Assembly (NCBI GenBank): GCA_026419785.1
Contig: JAODTK010000776.1
Coordinates: 278,350 to 342,349 of the forward strand
Direction of reading: 5' to 3'
DNA: 64,000 nucleotides
Source: Sclerodactyla briareus
Taxonomy: Eukaryota; Echinodermata; Holothuroidea; Dendrochirotida; Sclerodactylidae
Under the pieces are notes generated by a model. The model saw only the letters and a list, made by a program, of their open reading frames with translations. It ran no database searches and was not told the origin of the DNA. Positions 13,121 to 27,034 of the stretch are shown here, in pieces. The position numbers and the translations under genes are program-made. Position 1 is the stretch's first letter. Each line of letters begins with the position of its first letter.

Positions 13121-13992
13121 TACTGCCCTGAAAACTAACCCTCTCCTAAATTCTCCTCAATTTAAGCATCTACAAAGTGTTTGTCTAGAAAAGTTGAGAG
13201 TGCAGAGTAAATTTTATGTAAAATCATATTATCAAATCTTTTAGTGGTTACATTCAGATTTTGACTTTGATTGTGATTAGAATTGAGTTGCCTTCACCCT
13301 TATTGCTTTGATGTCGCCCTGACACAGGAAGCAATCAAACGTGTAGTGTTGGCGGAGCACGAATTTGACACGTTAACAATGTGTTCGGAACAATAGGAAC
13401 AATGGTTTGGATTCCACTCGAGCGGTGATTGTTAACCAATTGGTGTATCCTGGTTATTTTCACTACAGTGCCTGGGCTAATTGACGGTATGGAGCAGTAT
13501 TTGGGAAGGGGGGGGAGAGTAAATGATGCATTATGAAGATGATTAGCCTATTCATTAGCAGTGTTGCATCACCGTGTCATCAGCTATTACTGACTTGACC
13601 TTCATGTAATCGACAGGTTTGATATCAATTGACAAAACTGTGGACATTACTAGCTGCTGCTAATCGTTGTATTTGTACATAGCTCTGTAGGTAGCGAAAA
13701 GTTGAAGGTCTTCCAGTGGTATTCAGGGGTCAGTAAAGGTCAAATTAGGTTCTGGAGAGTTGTTCGTATCTTGATTTGAGAAAAAAACAACCTAATAACA
13801 AAAACCTACTGGAGAACCCAAACACTAGACGGTGGTGACTCCTAAAAGCCTTCAAAGCACTGTAGTAGAAACATCAAGGCACTATATGAATCCCTTATAA
13901 TCATCATATGTGTTCCAAATGTGGTTCTCTTTCTAAGAACTTGTGCCGGTTATCTGATATATATATTATATATATTTCTCTCCCCCGTTCAG

Positions 13993-14240
13993 CTACTTAA
14001 GAAAGGTGGCTTTCCCAAGCATAATCCTGCCACCTGACAAACAGTATTGGACAGACGGTTTAGAGGAGGAACTCCCGATAGACCTCGACAGGATCTCCGC
14101 GACCTCATCCGAAATAGACGATGGCATCGGTCGCCGGACACCAATCACTATCGCCCTCCATCTGCTCCGTGCTCCCCGGCGAGATGGTCCTCGAGACGGA
14201 TGACACGCACCTGGTGTACAGGAAAGAGTTCTATAACCAG
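13993..14240 (+). CDS. RAP1GAP: RAP1GAP exon D: N-terminal dimerisation region
   Basis: Acceptor ctcccccgttcag, donor gtatgt. Encodes LLKKGGFP, then SIILPPDKQYWTDG (human LILLPQFGGYWIEG), an acidic segment, and ETDDTHLVYRKEFYNQ (human ARIYRKHFLGK). The length of 248 nt is two more than a phase 0 to phase 0 exon needs. Two one-base excesses are visible as frame changes, one at the TTTCCC near 14010 and one near 14115-14135. An AT dinucleotide run (about 13950-13976) lies directly upstream of the acceptor tract. Confidence 0.85.
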
Positions 14241-17200
14241 GTATGTCAAAATGGGTTGGCTCCCCTTAGACCCCCTCCACACCCCTCCCCAAAAACAAGA
14301 AAACATTGATATCACAGAACCAAGCGGGACGGGAGGAAATTTGGGTAACAAACAGGTGAAACAGGGCAAAAATACAAGAAGAAAGGAGAAAATGTCAGAT
14401 TTTCCCATTGGGTGCCTGTATTTCCAGTCGAATGCCTGAGAAATATGCAAAAATCTGACTGTAATAAAAAATTCTGTCAACTTTTGTGATCCTGGAAAAA
14501 AATCCCCCCCCCCCTCTCCCAAATCAGTAGAAATGTCTTGGTTACCTGTGGACTATGGCTGATGTCATTGATCCTCAATTTTAGTGACCTTCTACCTGCT
14601 ATTGCGATCAACGAGGCGGCAGGGTGGGGGTTGATTCTGTGATGATGCAATGAGTGATGCAGTTATATAGTGCAGAAACAGTATTTTCAATAATAAACTT
14701 GATTGGGTCTGCAGAAGCATCGTCCAGGCGGATGGTGGAGAAAACAACATCACAAACAAAAAAAAAAAGCTAATTCTTGTTGAGCTTGAACTATAATGTG
14801 CTGTCAAGCAAAACTTCATTTTATTGTCGATGTAATTCATTGCATACGGAGATCATTTCTAAACATCTTCACAACTCTTCGTTTGGTGAGAGGGCCCTGT
14901 CAGGTTCATAGTGTAGTTTTCAATTTGCATCCAACATTCAATAGGACTAAGTATTACATGCAGATTAGAAAGGTGTTTTCATGTGCGCATTGCTCAGTAA
15001 TATCTGTGTATGAAGCCTAACCATCTTCTTGTTAATAGTCCTATAAACAGAGGCTATACGCTGTCCATCCTGATAGCCCTCCTAGTCTAGAACAGAGTAA
15101 CCGCAGGAGATTCAATTATGCCCTGCTTACGTAAATTAAGGGAAGTGGACATTATTCGGCGCTGTGTGATGATAGCAGGGACGATTAGGATACAGGCAGC
15201 GGAGATCTCAGTGGCCCGGTACACGGTGATTGTGCTCACATGGGCATCCCCAAAGATGGTTGAGTAGTCCTAAAAATAGGCTGTTATAGTGTCAGTTGAA
15301 GGACACTGCATCTATAGCCACTGTAGTCGTGGATGTAGTCGCAGGGTTGTCAGAGAGCGGATGAATCGCGAGACGGTTACTTAGAGAGCGTGACTTGAAT
15401 GAAGAGATGATACACGATCTCTTACTTATTGCCAGCTGGGAGAATTACTGAACAAATTTACCCCATGTTCTGTTAAAGCAAGAAAATTCTGACAAACTTG
15501 TCAAGTTCAATATGTCAGCTGTGGACATGCCTTGCATGTATAATAAGTGGTGACATGTTATGCTGTTATTACAATATGGCTGTCTGAATCATGCTGTCTG
15601 GCTTATTATTATTATTATACAATTGAAATATCCCTCAAAATTCTGACAGATTATCAAAAAAAACATTGGCTGTGCGGGTCGTGTGTTGCATATATGAAAG
15701 TGGTGGCATACTTATGTAATGCTGTCATTAGGATATGGCTGTCTGAAATGCTTGTTAATATGAGGTACTAATTATTTTCAAAAAAGTGAATATGACCAAA
15801 CTAAAAAAAAATCAACCATTATAATGGGAGTATCTTCAATTATAACACAAATAGGACTTCTTTTCCTTCATCAGAAGATGATGAACCTTGAATTACTACA
15901 TGATTGGGACATTTTTGTAATCGTTCCATATTTCACAATGGATCTAGTAACCTCATTTGCTGAAAGTGGTTATATACTCCTCACTGGCTATAAAAGGCAG
16001 GCGAATAAGAATGAAGCACTGACGTATGCGGAAATTTTCCATGGGAGGTGTATGGAATTGGCTCTTGAAACGTAGAGAAAATTATCCTCCCCATTCCCCC
16101 TTCACTATTACTCACCTACATTCGTCCAAGTGGGAGCATGCATCATGCATGCCAAATTGTGCAACTGAGTCCGAAATCACAGTAAAATGTCTTGAAATCT
16201 GGTGCACAAACTCACTTTTTGCAACAAATGCTTCCCGACTTCAGGAGAGGACGCTGGGGAAGGTTTCCCCCCCCACCCCCTCCCTTCTCCTTGCTTGGCA
16301 GAGACCCCACAACAGTGATGGCTCGGACTCTTTCACAGCACTGAGTGACACATGTCAGATGTGATATTAAATGACATAATCAAGTAAAAGATAACTGACT
16401 AAGTCGATTCCTTCTGACTACTCCGTTTCCAAACTTCAGTCAGATAGATTCAAACACTTTATTGATATACTATCTTAGATTACACATACAGTGCGATGTG
16501 GTACTGAGCATTACCTACCTTTCAACTCCTGATTTTCCTGTTGCACTCCCCCCCCCCCCCCCCTCACCTCCGACTCCCCCCCCCCCTCTCCGACACCCCC
16601 CCACCTCCACGGGACATGAGCATGTAACACCCCCTGATTCCCTCGATGATTATTCATGCTCCTTCTGACCGAATCAAACACATGATTTTATCAGTTAACC
16701 TTGTATTGCTAGGTTTCATCAATAGTGACAATCGGCAAAATCATATGGGGTCAAAATTTGCCCGGGCATTGGTCAGGCTGAGGAAATCCTCTAAAAATAG
16801 CTTGGCTGTTATTATCATTTTCTTTTTCACATTGTTTAGTCTCGATCGTGCTGGAGACAACCTTGAAATATTCCTGATTTTATCTTATAATTGAGTCGCT
16901 TGCATTTTTATCAGCAATGACATTGAGGAGAAATGCAAAGTGATAGCTCCCACTAGCCCGATCAGGAAACCATGTCAGTATCTCCATGTTGTTGTTTCAT
17001 CATGGCTACATGAACGACAACATTAATGTACCGGTAATGCTTACGCGCCTCGCTGCTGGTCAAAGCAAATTGACATTGACACCGGGAGGAAGGGCACAAT
17101 GCGTCGCCAGGTTGAACGACCAGCTACAGGACGGCCCGTGCCTATGGCCTTTCGTGTTCATAAACAGTCACGACATCGACATGTCAAATTTGATGTTTAA

Positions 17201-19468
17201 CTCGTTGGACTCCATGGTACCGATGTGGTGTTCTTTGAAATTGTTTAATTCCAATAGATTCACTGGGTACGGTAATTTTCACACATAGTGAATATTGACC
17301 TGGGACCGTGGGACTGTCTGGGAATTGGTCAATTGAATGGTCTTATTTTAAACCTAGATGTTAATGTGAACTTAGGGTGGCAAGAAAGAGGGTTTCTGAA
17401 TTTCAATTTCCCCCTCACTCAGGTATGATTACATGGGCAAAATCGGATGCCTTGATTTGACTCCCCAAGAGTGCTATGCTAGCGGTCTGAACATACGTCA
17501 TGACGATATTACTATGGGGGGAATCTTATTCCTACCTGACTACTGTTTGGGTGTGAGCAGGTGCACTTGTAACTTGGACAGGCTTACATAATATTATAGT
17601 AATATTTTGCTGGGACACTGCATACTACTTCATGTGTTACTGATAATCAGCTTGACATTTTCCAGGCTCTTCTTTGCCCTCATTCTTGGAATTTGCCCCC
17701 CCCCCCCCCGTCCGACTTACAACTTTTGACTTTACCCTTAGAGCAGGGAGGGGTAGGGGTGGTAACAGCTGTTGAGAGGTGATGACAGAACATACCCAGA
17801 CTACATACACAAATGACTTTATTTTGAAGGAAGTTAGTGGTGGAGCTCTCCCCCCCCCCCCTTCTTTTTGAAGGGACTGCATGGGCAGTAGTAAATGGCC
17901 TTTCTTGTTCGAGTTATCATCAATTACACACTCGCTTTGACTGCAGTGATGAACTACATTCACAATCTCCCCAATCACACAATTTTAATATCATCAGATT
18001 CACTTTGAATTCGAAAAGTACTGCTGAATACCGCAGCAAAATATTATTCTGGTCATTAACTTTATGACTCAATCCCGTTATCGAAGCAATAAAAAGTGTA
18101 ATAGGTGATGAATGAATACTGGTAATAAATTATACAAATTTTCTGCAGGATCACTAGCTATTACTAGCATCTGTTGTTATCAATCATCTGTTGTCTGAAT
18201 TAGATACCGCAAAAAGCTTTCATCTATTTTGGTCTATTCTGATGAATCTGCTCTATATATATATAATGTACCATCAGAGATAGAATTACTCATCCATCTC
18301 ACTATTGCCGCCCAGCCGAGTACTAACCATGCACACGGGATCTGGTTCGTCTATATGCCCGAGGGGGCCACTCAGCTAGCAGCGCCTAATCAATAACTGT
18401 ATCCTTTCAACAACCCACCACCAGTCCTTTGTTCTCCTCATTGGCGGCACACCCTCCTCAGATCCACCGAGTCCAACAAACAGCGGAAAATATTGATTCG
18501 CCTCGGTCGATTTGCTACCTGGCTTTGCAAATTAGCAAGAGTATGCAAATTTTGACCTTGGCAGGTAATAGTCTGACTTAGTAATAGCGACACGTGTGTG
18601 AGATATTCTATGTCTTATAATCCTAGATCTCAAATTGCGGATGAAGATGGACTGTAGGCTGTATGGTTTATCCTTCCTCTCAATCAAAATGCAGATGAGG
18701 ATCTCTGTTGTCACTCTTCAGAATTGCCCTTATTGCTGAGACTTTCCTTATTGCATTAGAAATTTCAGCAATTAGCTTCTCAGAAATGTTACATTCTCAC
18801 TTGTGTGGAGTGGTTAGTTGACCGACCTTATAGATTTCTTTTCTGTGGCAATGTGAGCTGTGTGTAGTCAGGTAGTGTTAAACAGCGCATCCATACACAC
18901 ATGTATATATAGTGTCTGTTCAGTTCCAATATGGCACCAGTTCCCCCCCCCCCCCATCCTCCCCACCCCTTGATGAGAGCTATCATCCACTTTATTAGTT
19001 GAGGGAGTGCATTTACCCTATGTCACATACCCTAAACTGCTTTCCACCCTTCTCCCCCGATAAGTGATTTGCCTGTTTGAGTATTTAGCTGCCTGATTTC
19101 AGGTAAGATGCTTGGACTTTCAATCTCTATTTGGATATAAGTTGTTTAATATGAAATATCTCCTTCAAAGCCTGACCTTTGTGAAGAATAAGCACTTTCA
19201 TTACCCACAACACCCCTGCATCATCAGTCCATCCACTCAACTCCCTTCTCTTGTACCACGCATCAGATCAGACCATTGAATAAATCAGCTGAGAATATGA
19301 TCCAGTGCTTTCAACCAGAAAATTGTTTGCTGCTAGTTGAACCAGATCGAAGACTAAAAATAGAGACATGAAACCAAAAATTGTGAAAAACTGTCCTTAA
19401 TGGTGATCACATTGTGATGTAACAGAGTATAATAGAGAGTTTATCATTTTATCGATTTCGTCTCACAG
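14241..19468 (+). other. Intron D (5.2 kb)
   Basis: No gene supported. It contains a tandem duplication at about 15.48-15.78 kb (listed), C-rich tracts near 16549-16600, 17697-17709 and 18944, and a TA-rich patch near 18255. Nothing else recognisable. Confidence 0.55.
15483..15780 (+). repeat. Two-copy tandem duplication, ~154 bp period
   Basis: AAAATTCTGACA at 15483 recurs at 15637. GTGGTGACATGTTATGCTGT near 15548 recurs as GTGGTGGCAT...TAATGCTGT near 15702. ATATGGCTGTCTGAA occurs in both units. The copies have diverged with indels, including a TTATTATTATT insertion in the first. Confidence 0.7.
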
Positions 19469-19573
19469 CGAGCACACCAACTACTTAGCCTTTGACGAAG
19501 TCCTGGGGCCAATCATCATGTCTGTGAAGGCGGAACAGCTGGAGAACACAGATGTGCTGAAGGTCATACTAAG
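19469..19573 (+). CDS. RAP1GAP: RAP1GAP exon E: dimerisation region continued
   Basis: Acceptor cgtctcacag, donor gtcagt. Encodes EHTNYLAFDEVLGPIIMS, then VKAEQLENTDVLKVILR, aligning with human EHFNYYSLDAALGHLVFS ... EHLRLLLR. It ends in phase 2 and completes with the first base of exon F. A single extra C precedes GAG, so joining to the phase 0 end of exon D is off by one base. Confidence 0.88.
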
Positions 19574-22079
19574 GTCAGTACTGAGTCAGGTTTTCGTAGG
19601 GGAATAACTTGTTATCCCCCACCCCCTCCCACTTGTCCCACATAGGGGTGATGAATGAGGATGTGATTCCTTGCTTCTGGGAGGGGAGGGGGGAAATATG
19701 CCATATGTCTAAATTATTGTGATGTTCATTGGGCATATCTAATTACTACTTACCAATAAATGTGTATGCATATAACTTCTGGAGGCCTCATAGCGAGGGT
19801 GACTTCTAAATGTTGATGTGGTATTCTCGTAGACTCAGGTACAATACTTCATATTCACTAGATTCTCCGACCCATCTTCCAGCCCAATCATCACGTCTCC
19901 GATCGCACCCACCCCGCCTCCACCCACCCCGCCTCCCCCACACATTGCATACGTCCGTTGTACACGTTGCTCTGCCGTTATCTGATAAATTGATCAAAAC
20001 CGTCTGAAGAGCAGGATACCACCAATAATCGCTTTATATCAAATGGTACATCCTCAGAAGTGTACCAATACTCGGAATACCATATTAGAATGATGACAGC
20101 CATCATTGATAAAGATAAATAGGCCATAGGACTGTTCAATATGATATTTTGGGAATGCCTCATTTAATGTGGCTAGTGGTGGACCTTGAACTTTTATTGT
20201 GCCAACTTGTGATGGCTTGGTTCCGTTCCGGAATGCTGTAACATTTTTGCAATTCGGAACTGTTTAAAGGGATGACTCATGAGACTTGATTTGATTCTGC
20301 TGAACATAAGAAGCAAGAGTTTCCTTCTAAAGCATACATCCCCCCCCCCCCCCAGGTTGAGGGCCCCAACATCACATTTCGCACAGGGCCTCTCTTGCAC
20401 ATTAGATGTTGATAGTTCTGATAGTGGTGTAAAAATGAATGTTTATAACAGTGGCACTGTTGATAGAAGGGAAAAAAAATTTGGCACTAGCCGTTCCCCC
20501 GCTATCCTCTTGGGATAAGGAGTGAAAACATTTCAGGTAGGGCCAAGTAGAGAAAATGCAAGGAATTTTTTTCAGATTTCCTGAAAAGATGGAGGAGTGG
20601 ATTGCTTTTGTATTTCATTGGAAATGGCCGAAATTAAAAAATGGCAGTCTGTTTCTGATTGAAATTGCTGTGGTAACTCCATGATGCACAGAGACAGTTC
20701 ACATACACAATAAATGATAGTTTGAAGATGGGATGTGACACTAAATGGAAAATTTGGCTACATCACAGGCGTACATATACCTTAACTGAACACCCTGGCA
20801 CTTTTTTGCACAAGAAATATACAGAGCGTTATTGATATTAAGTAGATTAGGGATGCGTTCTTTTCATTGAAAAAGGAAAATTCTGGGTTATAGAAAGTAA
20901 ATTTGGGAATGCAAAATGAGGTTGAAATTGATGCAGTAGCAGGGTTGATCAGCTGTTGTTCGTTATTTTTTGGCCTAACATCCCATTTTCAATCTATCGT
21001 CGAAGAACTGCAAGCATGGCTCCATCATCCTCTTTATTTTGTAGCATTGAATAGTGCACATCTGGTCTATTCTGCACGTGCAGTGCCTTCAACAGCTGAT
21101 AGAGCCGAGCACCCCCTTTAAGAAGAACCTGTTACACAAACGAAGGAAACTTCCTAGGCAAATGGTGCCACTGGCAGGGGCAAGACACAGTTTTCGTCTG
21201 GTCATTTAAATTACCCCAATTCCTATCCCCGAAGAGCCCCGTCATTATAATGGGTGCTGATACAGGCTTCCTTTCCTCTCGCGTTTCGAAGGCTTTGAAT
21301 GTTTCCACTCGCCCCGGACGTTGTGTCAAGCTTCTGCGAAACACATCAGGCCGGCGCAACCCAGTCCAGATGCCTGGGCATGCCGGCAATGACGTTCAGC
21401 GAAAATAAAGCATCCGAGAGACATTTCGGTCATTCCAAAGGATCGTGTACTTTCCTTCCTCGCACTCGTGTAACAGCTACCAAGGGCAGCTGGGTGAATA
21501 GTGGCCTCTCGGGACTTTTGCCTGATCGTAACACCCTCATATTGTTCCGCATGCTTGTGTTATTCTTATCAGGCTGTCAATAGACAGAGCTTGCACCTCG
21601 CAGGACCGTGACCGATTGTTTGTATGTAGCTTGAACAAAACAACACACTTCATGCAGTCCCTACTGCTGAATCTGCCCCACCAGAACTTCCTGCAGGGGA
21701 TTAATTCCTTCTGCAAGATTCTGGCTGAAAATTCCCACCAATAAACGAACACGCCCACCCATGTTTTGCGGAACCCTGCATTTAAACTGTTGATAAATCA
21801 TGCGCTCGCTGCAGTCTATCTTCACCTATTCCCTTACAGAGATTATGGCCTGCCCATAAAGAAAATTACCCTAAATAGCCCATACATCTCTGTCCTCGCT
21901 TCCATAATCCTTGTGGTGACTTGTAGCCTGCTTTTGATAACCTCTGGATTTCTGACGATCCAGGGGATACTTTGTAGTCTCTGTCTGCTGGCACTTCCTC
22001 TGGTCATAAGGGGACTTACTCAACCCAACCCCACTTGATGATGGCTGATACATCTACTGGTATAGTAAATATAACGGTG

Positions 22080-22600
22080 TGTCAACAGTTTCAATCCCTG
22101 GTGTTAGAAGTGGATAAGTCAATATTTTGTTAGTTTAAGTAGAGGTTAAAAAACTCGAGGGGATCCTTAGATTATAATCTTGGGGTTTGTAGCGATGTAG
22201 ACCTCCAGCCATCAGAGGTGCTTCAACCACAATATTGGAGGAGTTTATATATGACCATCCAGACTCATTCGGAGAGATTAGATCTGGGGGTTTATGGGTA
22301 ATCTACAAATATTTCTTTTGTTAATAGTGGGGTCTTATCACCTCTGCCTCTGCATCATTCCTGGTCTGCTGGGCACAGTCAATATGAACACATCAACAGT
22401 TGTATAATCTCCGGTATTATGAAATGGATATGGTAAGGAAACAAAATACAGGGAAGGTGTTAAAAAAAAAATATTCTAATGTTCGAGGGGCACCTAGAGC
22501 CTTTAATCTCGGGTTTATGGGGGTGTTGACTTCCGGAGTTGTGACGACAGACTTAGGGGAGGGGGTAGGAATTAAGGTATGTAGAAGTTAACATACACCC
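22080..22600 (+). repeat. Diverged tandem pair, ~310 bp period
   Basis: CAACAGTTTCAATCCCTGGT near 22084 and CAACAGTTGTATAATCTCCGG near 22393 start similar blocks. Both continue with a GTTAAAAAA run, CGAGGGG, TTAATCT or TATAATCT with a GGGTTT follow-up, and a GACCTCC or GACTTCC box. Identity is low, perhaps 60-65 percent by eye. Confidence 0.4.
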
Positions 22601-25600
22601 ACCAATCAGTAAGATTCGTTGAAATCATTAATGAGCACAACTCTTCTTAGTCACCTATGTTAGGTAAATACCAGTACAATAAACATGATATGATCATTGA
22701 GTCACAATTAGAATAGTCATTTGGGCTCTTTATTCAGAGAACAAAGGGTATCAAAATCGGGTCAAATAGAACAAAAAGCCATTATTTCAAAGAGTCTTGA
22801 GACATGCTCTATTGAATATGTACAGGCAGCCAAATGTGTTCCACTATTATACTGCATTGTCAATCGGAAGATCAACCCTCTCCCACCCCTGGGTCAATCG
22901 GTAGTCGGCTCTGTATACCCCTGACTCAATTGGTATGTTGGTCATGGTCAGTCGATCATTGGTGAGTCTTTGAGGAATAACGTCACTCACCTCCATTAAT
23001 GTGAGTCACCAAAGTGACCATTGTGTGAGTCCCTTTATCCTGGTGTGTTCATCAATTTCTTGGGTTGAGTCATCTCTTAGTCTGACTAAGATATTGACAT
23101 TCTTATTAGCATTCCCAAAATACTGCCTATGAAGCCATGCCTAGGCCACTCCCTGTTTGATATGGTGCAGCTCAGTTTAAGGTGGTGTGTGGGTGGGTAC
23201 CATGCATTTTCATTCCTAAGATGGATGCTCCAGACCCAACATAATGCATTGGTGTGTTGTTATATCTTACCACTTACCTTCTGTACCAAGGTTTTATCAC
23301 CTCTCTGTCCCAAGACTTCCCTGTCTTACCTACAGCATAAACCCGTTCATGGTTGTGAGCGTGCATGCATGCTCACAACTAAACAGTTTGGGGGTATGGA
23401 CGAGACTATTTTTTAACTGCCATGCACCCACCACTTTTGGAAAATTCAATTCTCCATGTTTTAGTATGTTATTGTTGACGATTATGGGGTGAAAGTGCGA
23501 GGTGAAGTCTTTGGTGGTGCAATGCGTAATTTTCATATTGGGAATTTCGAGAGATTGTTTCACACACTGTACGTGCAACGTCGATCGGCCAGCGTACCCC
23601 TGTGACCTTTGACACAATGCTTGAAAACATGAGAAGGTCCATTGTCCACTGTTAGCACCAGTCCACAGATTAGGGGGTGATAACCTGGGAATATACCACT
23701 AATAACTAAAAATATCTCTTCATCATCCTATTGGGAGATAACATCACCTTTTTCTGGCTCAATACCCAGTGGTTTATTGGTATTGAGGAAGGATGCACGG
23801 CTGATTGGTGATTGTCACTATTCCAATTGGGCTGTGGTCATGTTCCCCTTTTGGTTTTGGGAGATCCGGGAAAGTGGAACCTGTAGACAATGCCTGGCTG
23901 CAGGATTATACATCTAGGCGAGATTAGTTCTGAGGCGAGGGTGATTTATAGCTGGGACTTGAGTCCGGCTTTGTTCTGCCCTTGTGAGCAGTGCCAAAGT
24001 CCCATACCTACCCGTTCCTCTTCCACTAAAGTCACTCTGGGTGTGAACCCCTCCCGATGTGTGATTTGGTGCAACTTGGCCCCCACTGGACTTAAAGGAG
24101 ATCTCACTTAGTATTGGGGTTAGCCATTGTGGGGTCCATTATATAGAATACTTGCCTTATGGTATAGTACCAAAAGATACCTTCCATATGCTGTTAACAA
24201 GTTGTGTTTCCTCTACCCCTTATCACCTTAACCATTTTCAGGAAGTCGAGTCTAAAAAAAAAATTTGCACTGCAGACAGGGAGTTTTGATTGATTGATGT
24301 TGGCAAAAATGTACCTTCTCTACATACTTCCTGGTACACTCCGGTTCTGGATTTTTTTATGACTTTTTTAATAACCTCTACTGAATGAGGAACTCCTGGT
24401 TGGGTAGTTTACCAAACAAAGTTCAAGTGTTTTGAGATCACTTCTACTTGGGATGATTGGCAGGTTTCGTGGAGGCAGAACATGATTGAGTCGGCCTCGC
24501 TACCGCCCTGCTAGACTTGCTTATGAGGCTGGCTGCAGCTGTGCACTACCTACAACAGCAAGGTAAACATTGGTGACTGCTGGCCTTTTATCACCTAGAG
24601 TACCGGATCCATCATTCCTGAGTGGCGCATGCATCGACTGACAGTATTTGCACAAGTTTTGCGTGCCGTCCTCCTAGCTTGGAATGTTCGCGCCGAACCA
24701 GTTGGGCGTTTGCACATGCGCATGCTCGCAATGAAAAGATTTTTGGAGATGTTTTCTTACACCGTTGGTGCTACAAACATCTGCTTTGATGGTTAACAAC
24801 ATATAATTATCATTACATTTAAAAAATAATCAGTTTCCTTCTTTGTGATTAGAGGAACAAACAATTTTGGGCATTAGCTTTGCTCGTAGATCGCATTCAG
24901 CTATAATATATTCTTCGTTTTGCCGACAAGAAGTAGGAACAAGGAAGCTTCTCAGCACTCATATGTTTCTATAATTGGTATCTTTGCAATCCCACCAGAG
25001 CAGCCTTTTTTTTTGTTCTCTTCCCTCCAAAGCCACAAATATTTTTGTGTTCTTGTTGACTCAGGACAGTTATTCAGCAGGCTATCCTAAATATTTCTGG
25101 GTTCATTATACGCTTAATTTTTTTTTTTTTTCCAAGAGTGTGTCATTACTCTTCGATCACTTCCCTCATTCAGGCGCTATTACAACATTCATCTGTATAT
25201 ATATATGTTTTTTCAACACTTCCTACTTAGTCATGTCACTTGACAATCCGACTATAAATACCCTAGATGACAGGGTTAAATGCCTAAATGGGTCATTCCA
25301 AAAAGTTGAGAGGAGAAAGAAATAATCAGATGTGACCGACTGCCGTTGTACATAGTGCCCCACATGAATATCGTGCCAAGGAAAACACGATCAAGCGCCT
25401 CACAGATGAGAGGAATGGCCGCGGTCTATCCTAGCAGTGAGACTTTGAACAGGCTAGAATTAACCTTCCAGTGTTCAGGTTTCGTTCCCCTCAAGCTGAG
25501 ATGGGTGGTAGCAGCCTGGTGATCATCGCTCTAGTGGAGAATAACACATTAGTTCCTAATAAATTTAGTTCCTAATGAGTCACACTTGCAGAATGCAACA

Positions 25601-25794
25601 TGGGGTGCAGCTGTCAACAATGTTTGAACAGTGGTTTTGACTAAAAAAAAATCCTAAAACCTTACACACTAATGAAACATCCACTCAAATTAGCCTCTTT
25701 TCTTCTTGGCGAGTATCCCATTTGGAAGTTGATTCACATAATGCACTTGTCATTTGGATGACACCACCAACACCACCAGCACTCAATGCATGGT

Positions 25795-26285
25795 CAGTCG
25801 AATGTGGGTCATTGCCAAATCCAAAGTAACTCGCCTATGTGTCAATTTCCTCAATGGACAGTCAGATGTGGGTCATTGCCGAATCCAAAGTGACTCGCCT
25901 ATGTGTCAATTTCCTTAAATGGTCAGTAAGATGTGGGTCATTGATAAATCCAAAGTGACTCGCCTATGTGTCAATTTCCTTAAATGGTCAGTCAGATGAT
26001 CAGTCAGGTGTGGTTTATTGCTAAATCCAAAGTGACCGTCTATGTGTCAATTTCCTTAAATGGTCAGTAAGATGTGGGTCATTGATAAATCCAAAGTGAC
26101 CGTCTATGTGTCAATTTCCTTAAATGGTCAGTCAGATGATCAGTCAGGTGTGGTTTATTGCTAAATCCAAAGTGACTCGCCTATGTGTCAATTTCCTTAA
26201 ATGGTCAGTGAGATAGTCAGTCAGATGTGGGTCATTGCCAAATCCAAAGTGACTCGCCTATGTGCCCATTTCCTTAAATGATCAG
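25795..26285 (+). repeat. Minisatellite, seven units of 62-77 bp
   Basis: Units share GATGTGGGTCATTG, AAATCCAAAGTGACTCGCC, TATGTGTCAATTTCCT and TTAAATGGTCAGT. Units 4 and 6 carry an extra 10-12 bp (GATGATCAGTCA type) and the form GTGTGGTTTATTG; units 4 and 5 have GACCGTC in place of GACTCGCC. Units 3+4 and 5+6 look like copies of one two-unit block, so a dimer was probably duplicated. Spacers are not unique, so this is not a CRISPR array. Confidence 0.9.
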
Positions 26286-26711
26286 GTACAAATCTGACTC
26301 TGGAGTGTGCAATTTTACTTGATTCATGTAGGAGGAATATTGAAGAGCTAGCCCACTAGTGGGTCATTTTCGACCAAGAAAAGTAATCTAGGTGACTGAG
26401 GGATGTGTCAATGTACAGAATAGCATGACACCAACACCCCCAATCTGACAATGACTCACCTTTGGCAATGACTCACCCCAGCTGACAATGGTGCAACAGG
26501 TCTGCAGGTGGCATGCTTTGTGTAGGCTCGATCCTTCAGTACCTGGTGAGCACAACATAATACAAACGACAAAACCTTTTTTGAGGTTTGTTATCCATCT
26601 TGGTGCATCTTGATAGATTGATTGATTAATTTCAACCAGGAAAACATGATACTGTACCTATTACAAAACATAGCATTTTAGGCATTACTGTCCATTATTC
26701 TTTCTCATCAG

Positions 26712-26790
26712 GTCAAAGGCTGGCACCATCTATGAAGAACTTCCTTGGAACGGTCAGTCGGAACCACTAACTCCTGTGAAGCTTGCCAAA
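26712..26790 (+). CDS. RAP1GAP: RAP1GAP exon F
   Basis: Acceptor tttctcatcag, donor gtgagt. It starts by completing the Arg codon of exon E, then encodes SKAGTIYEELPW and PLTPVKLAK, aligning with human TKCRTYHDVIPIS ... VVQMAK. It is open throughout and ends in phase 0. This is an undamaged exon. Confidence 0.92.
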
Positions 26791-26980
26791 GTGAGTTTAT
26801 TTTCATTTTATTGTTGGAAGGCATTTTAAAAATCATCTTTGGACCAATTTTCCACTATATGTTGATGCGCCGTTGAACACCAGTATGTCCCTTCCAGCCA
26901 TCCGTGTCCCCCCCCCCCCCCCTCCTCCTCCACCCTTCAAAGCAATTATTACCAATTTACCTCCTTTTTTTCACTCACAG

Positions 26981-27034
26981 GCACTTTGTGACAAGGTCAC
27001 CGCCGAGCGGTATCAGCCCATCTTGTATCCAAAG
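26981..27034 (+). CDS. RAP1GAP: RAP1GAP exon G
   Basis: Acceptor ttcactcacag, donor gtaggt, 18 codons, phase 0 at both ends. Encodes ALCDKVTAERYQPILYPK, a close match to human LVCEDVNVDRFYPVLYPK immediately before the catalytic domain. Undamaged. Confidence 0.95.

Larger units (their letters stand above)
19574..26711 (+). other. Intron E (7.1 kb)
   Basis: No exon supported. It holds a diverged tandem pair at 22.08-22.6 kb and the 25.8-26.28 kb minisatellite, listed separately. Poly-C runs occur at 20340 and a poly-T run near 25120. The remainder is ordinary AT-rich intron. Confidence 0.55.

Noticed and set aside
25795-26285. CRISPR-like array
   Set aside because: The window is animal, the units are contiguous and the intervals are not unique spacers. 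It is a minisatellite.
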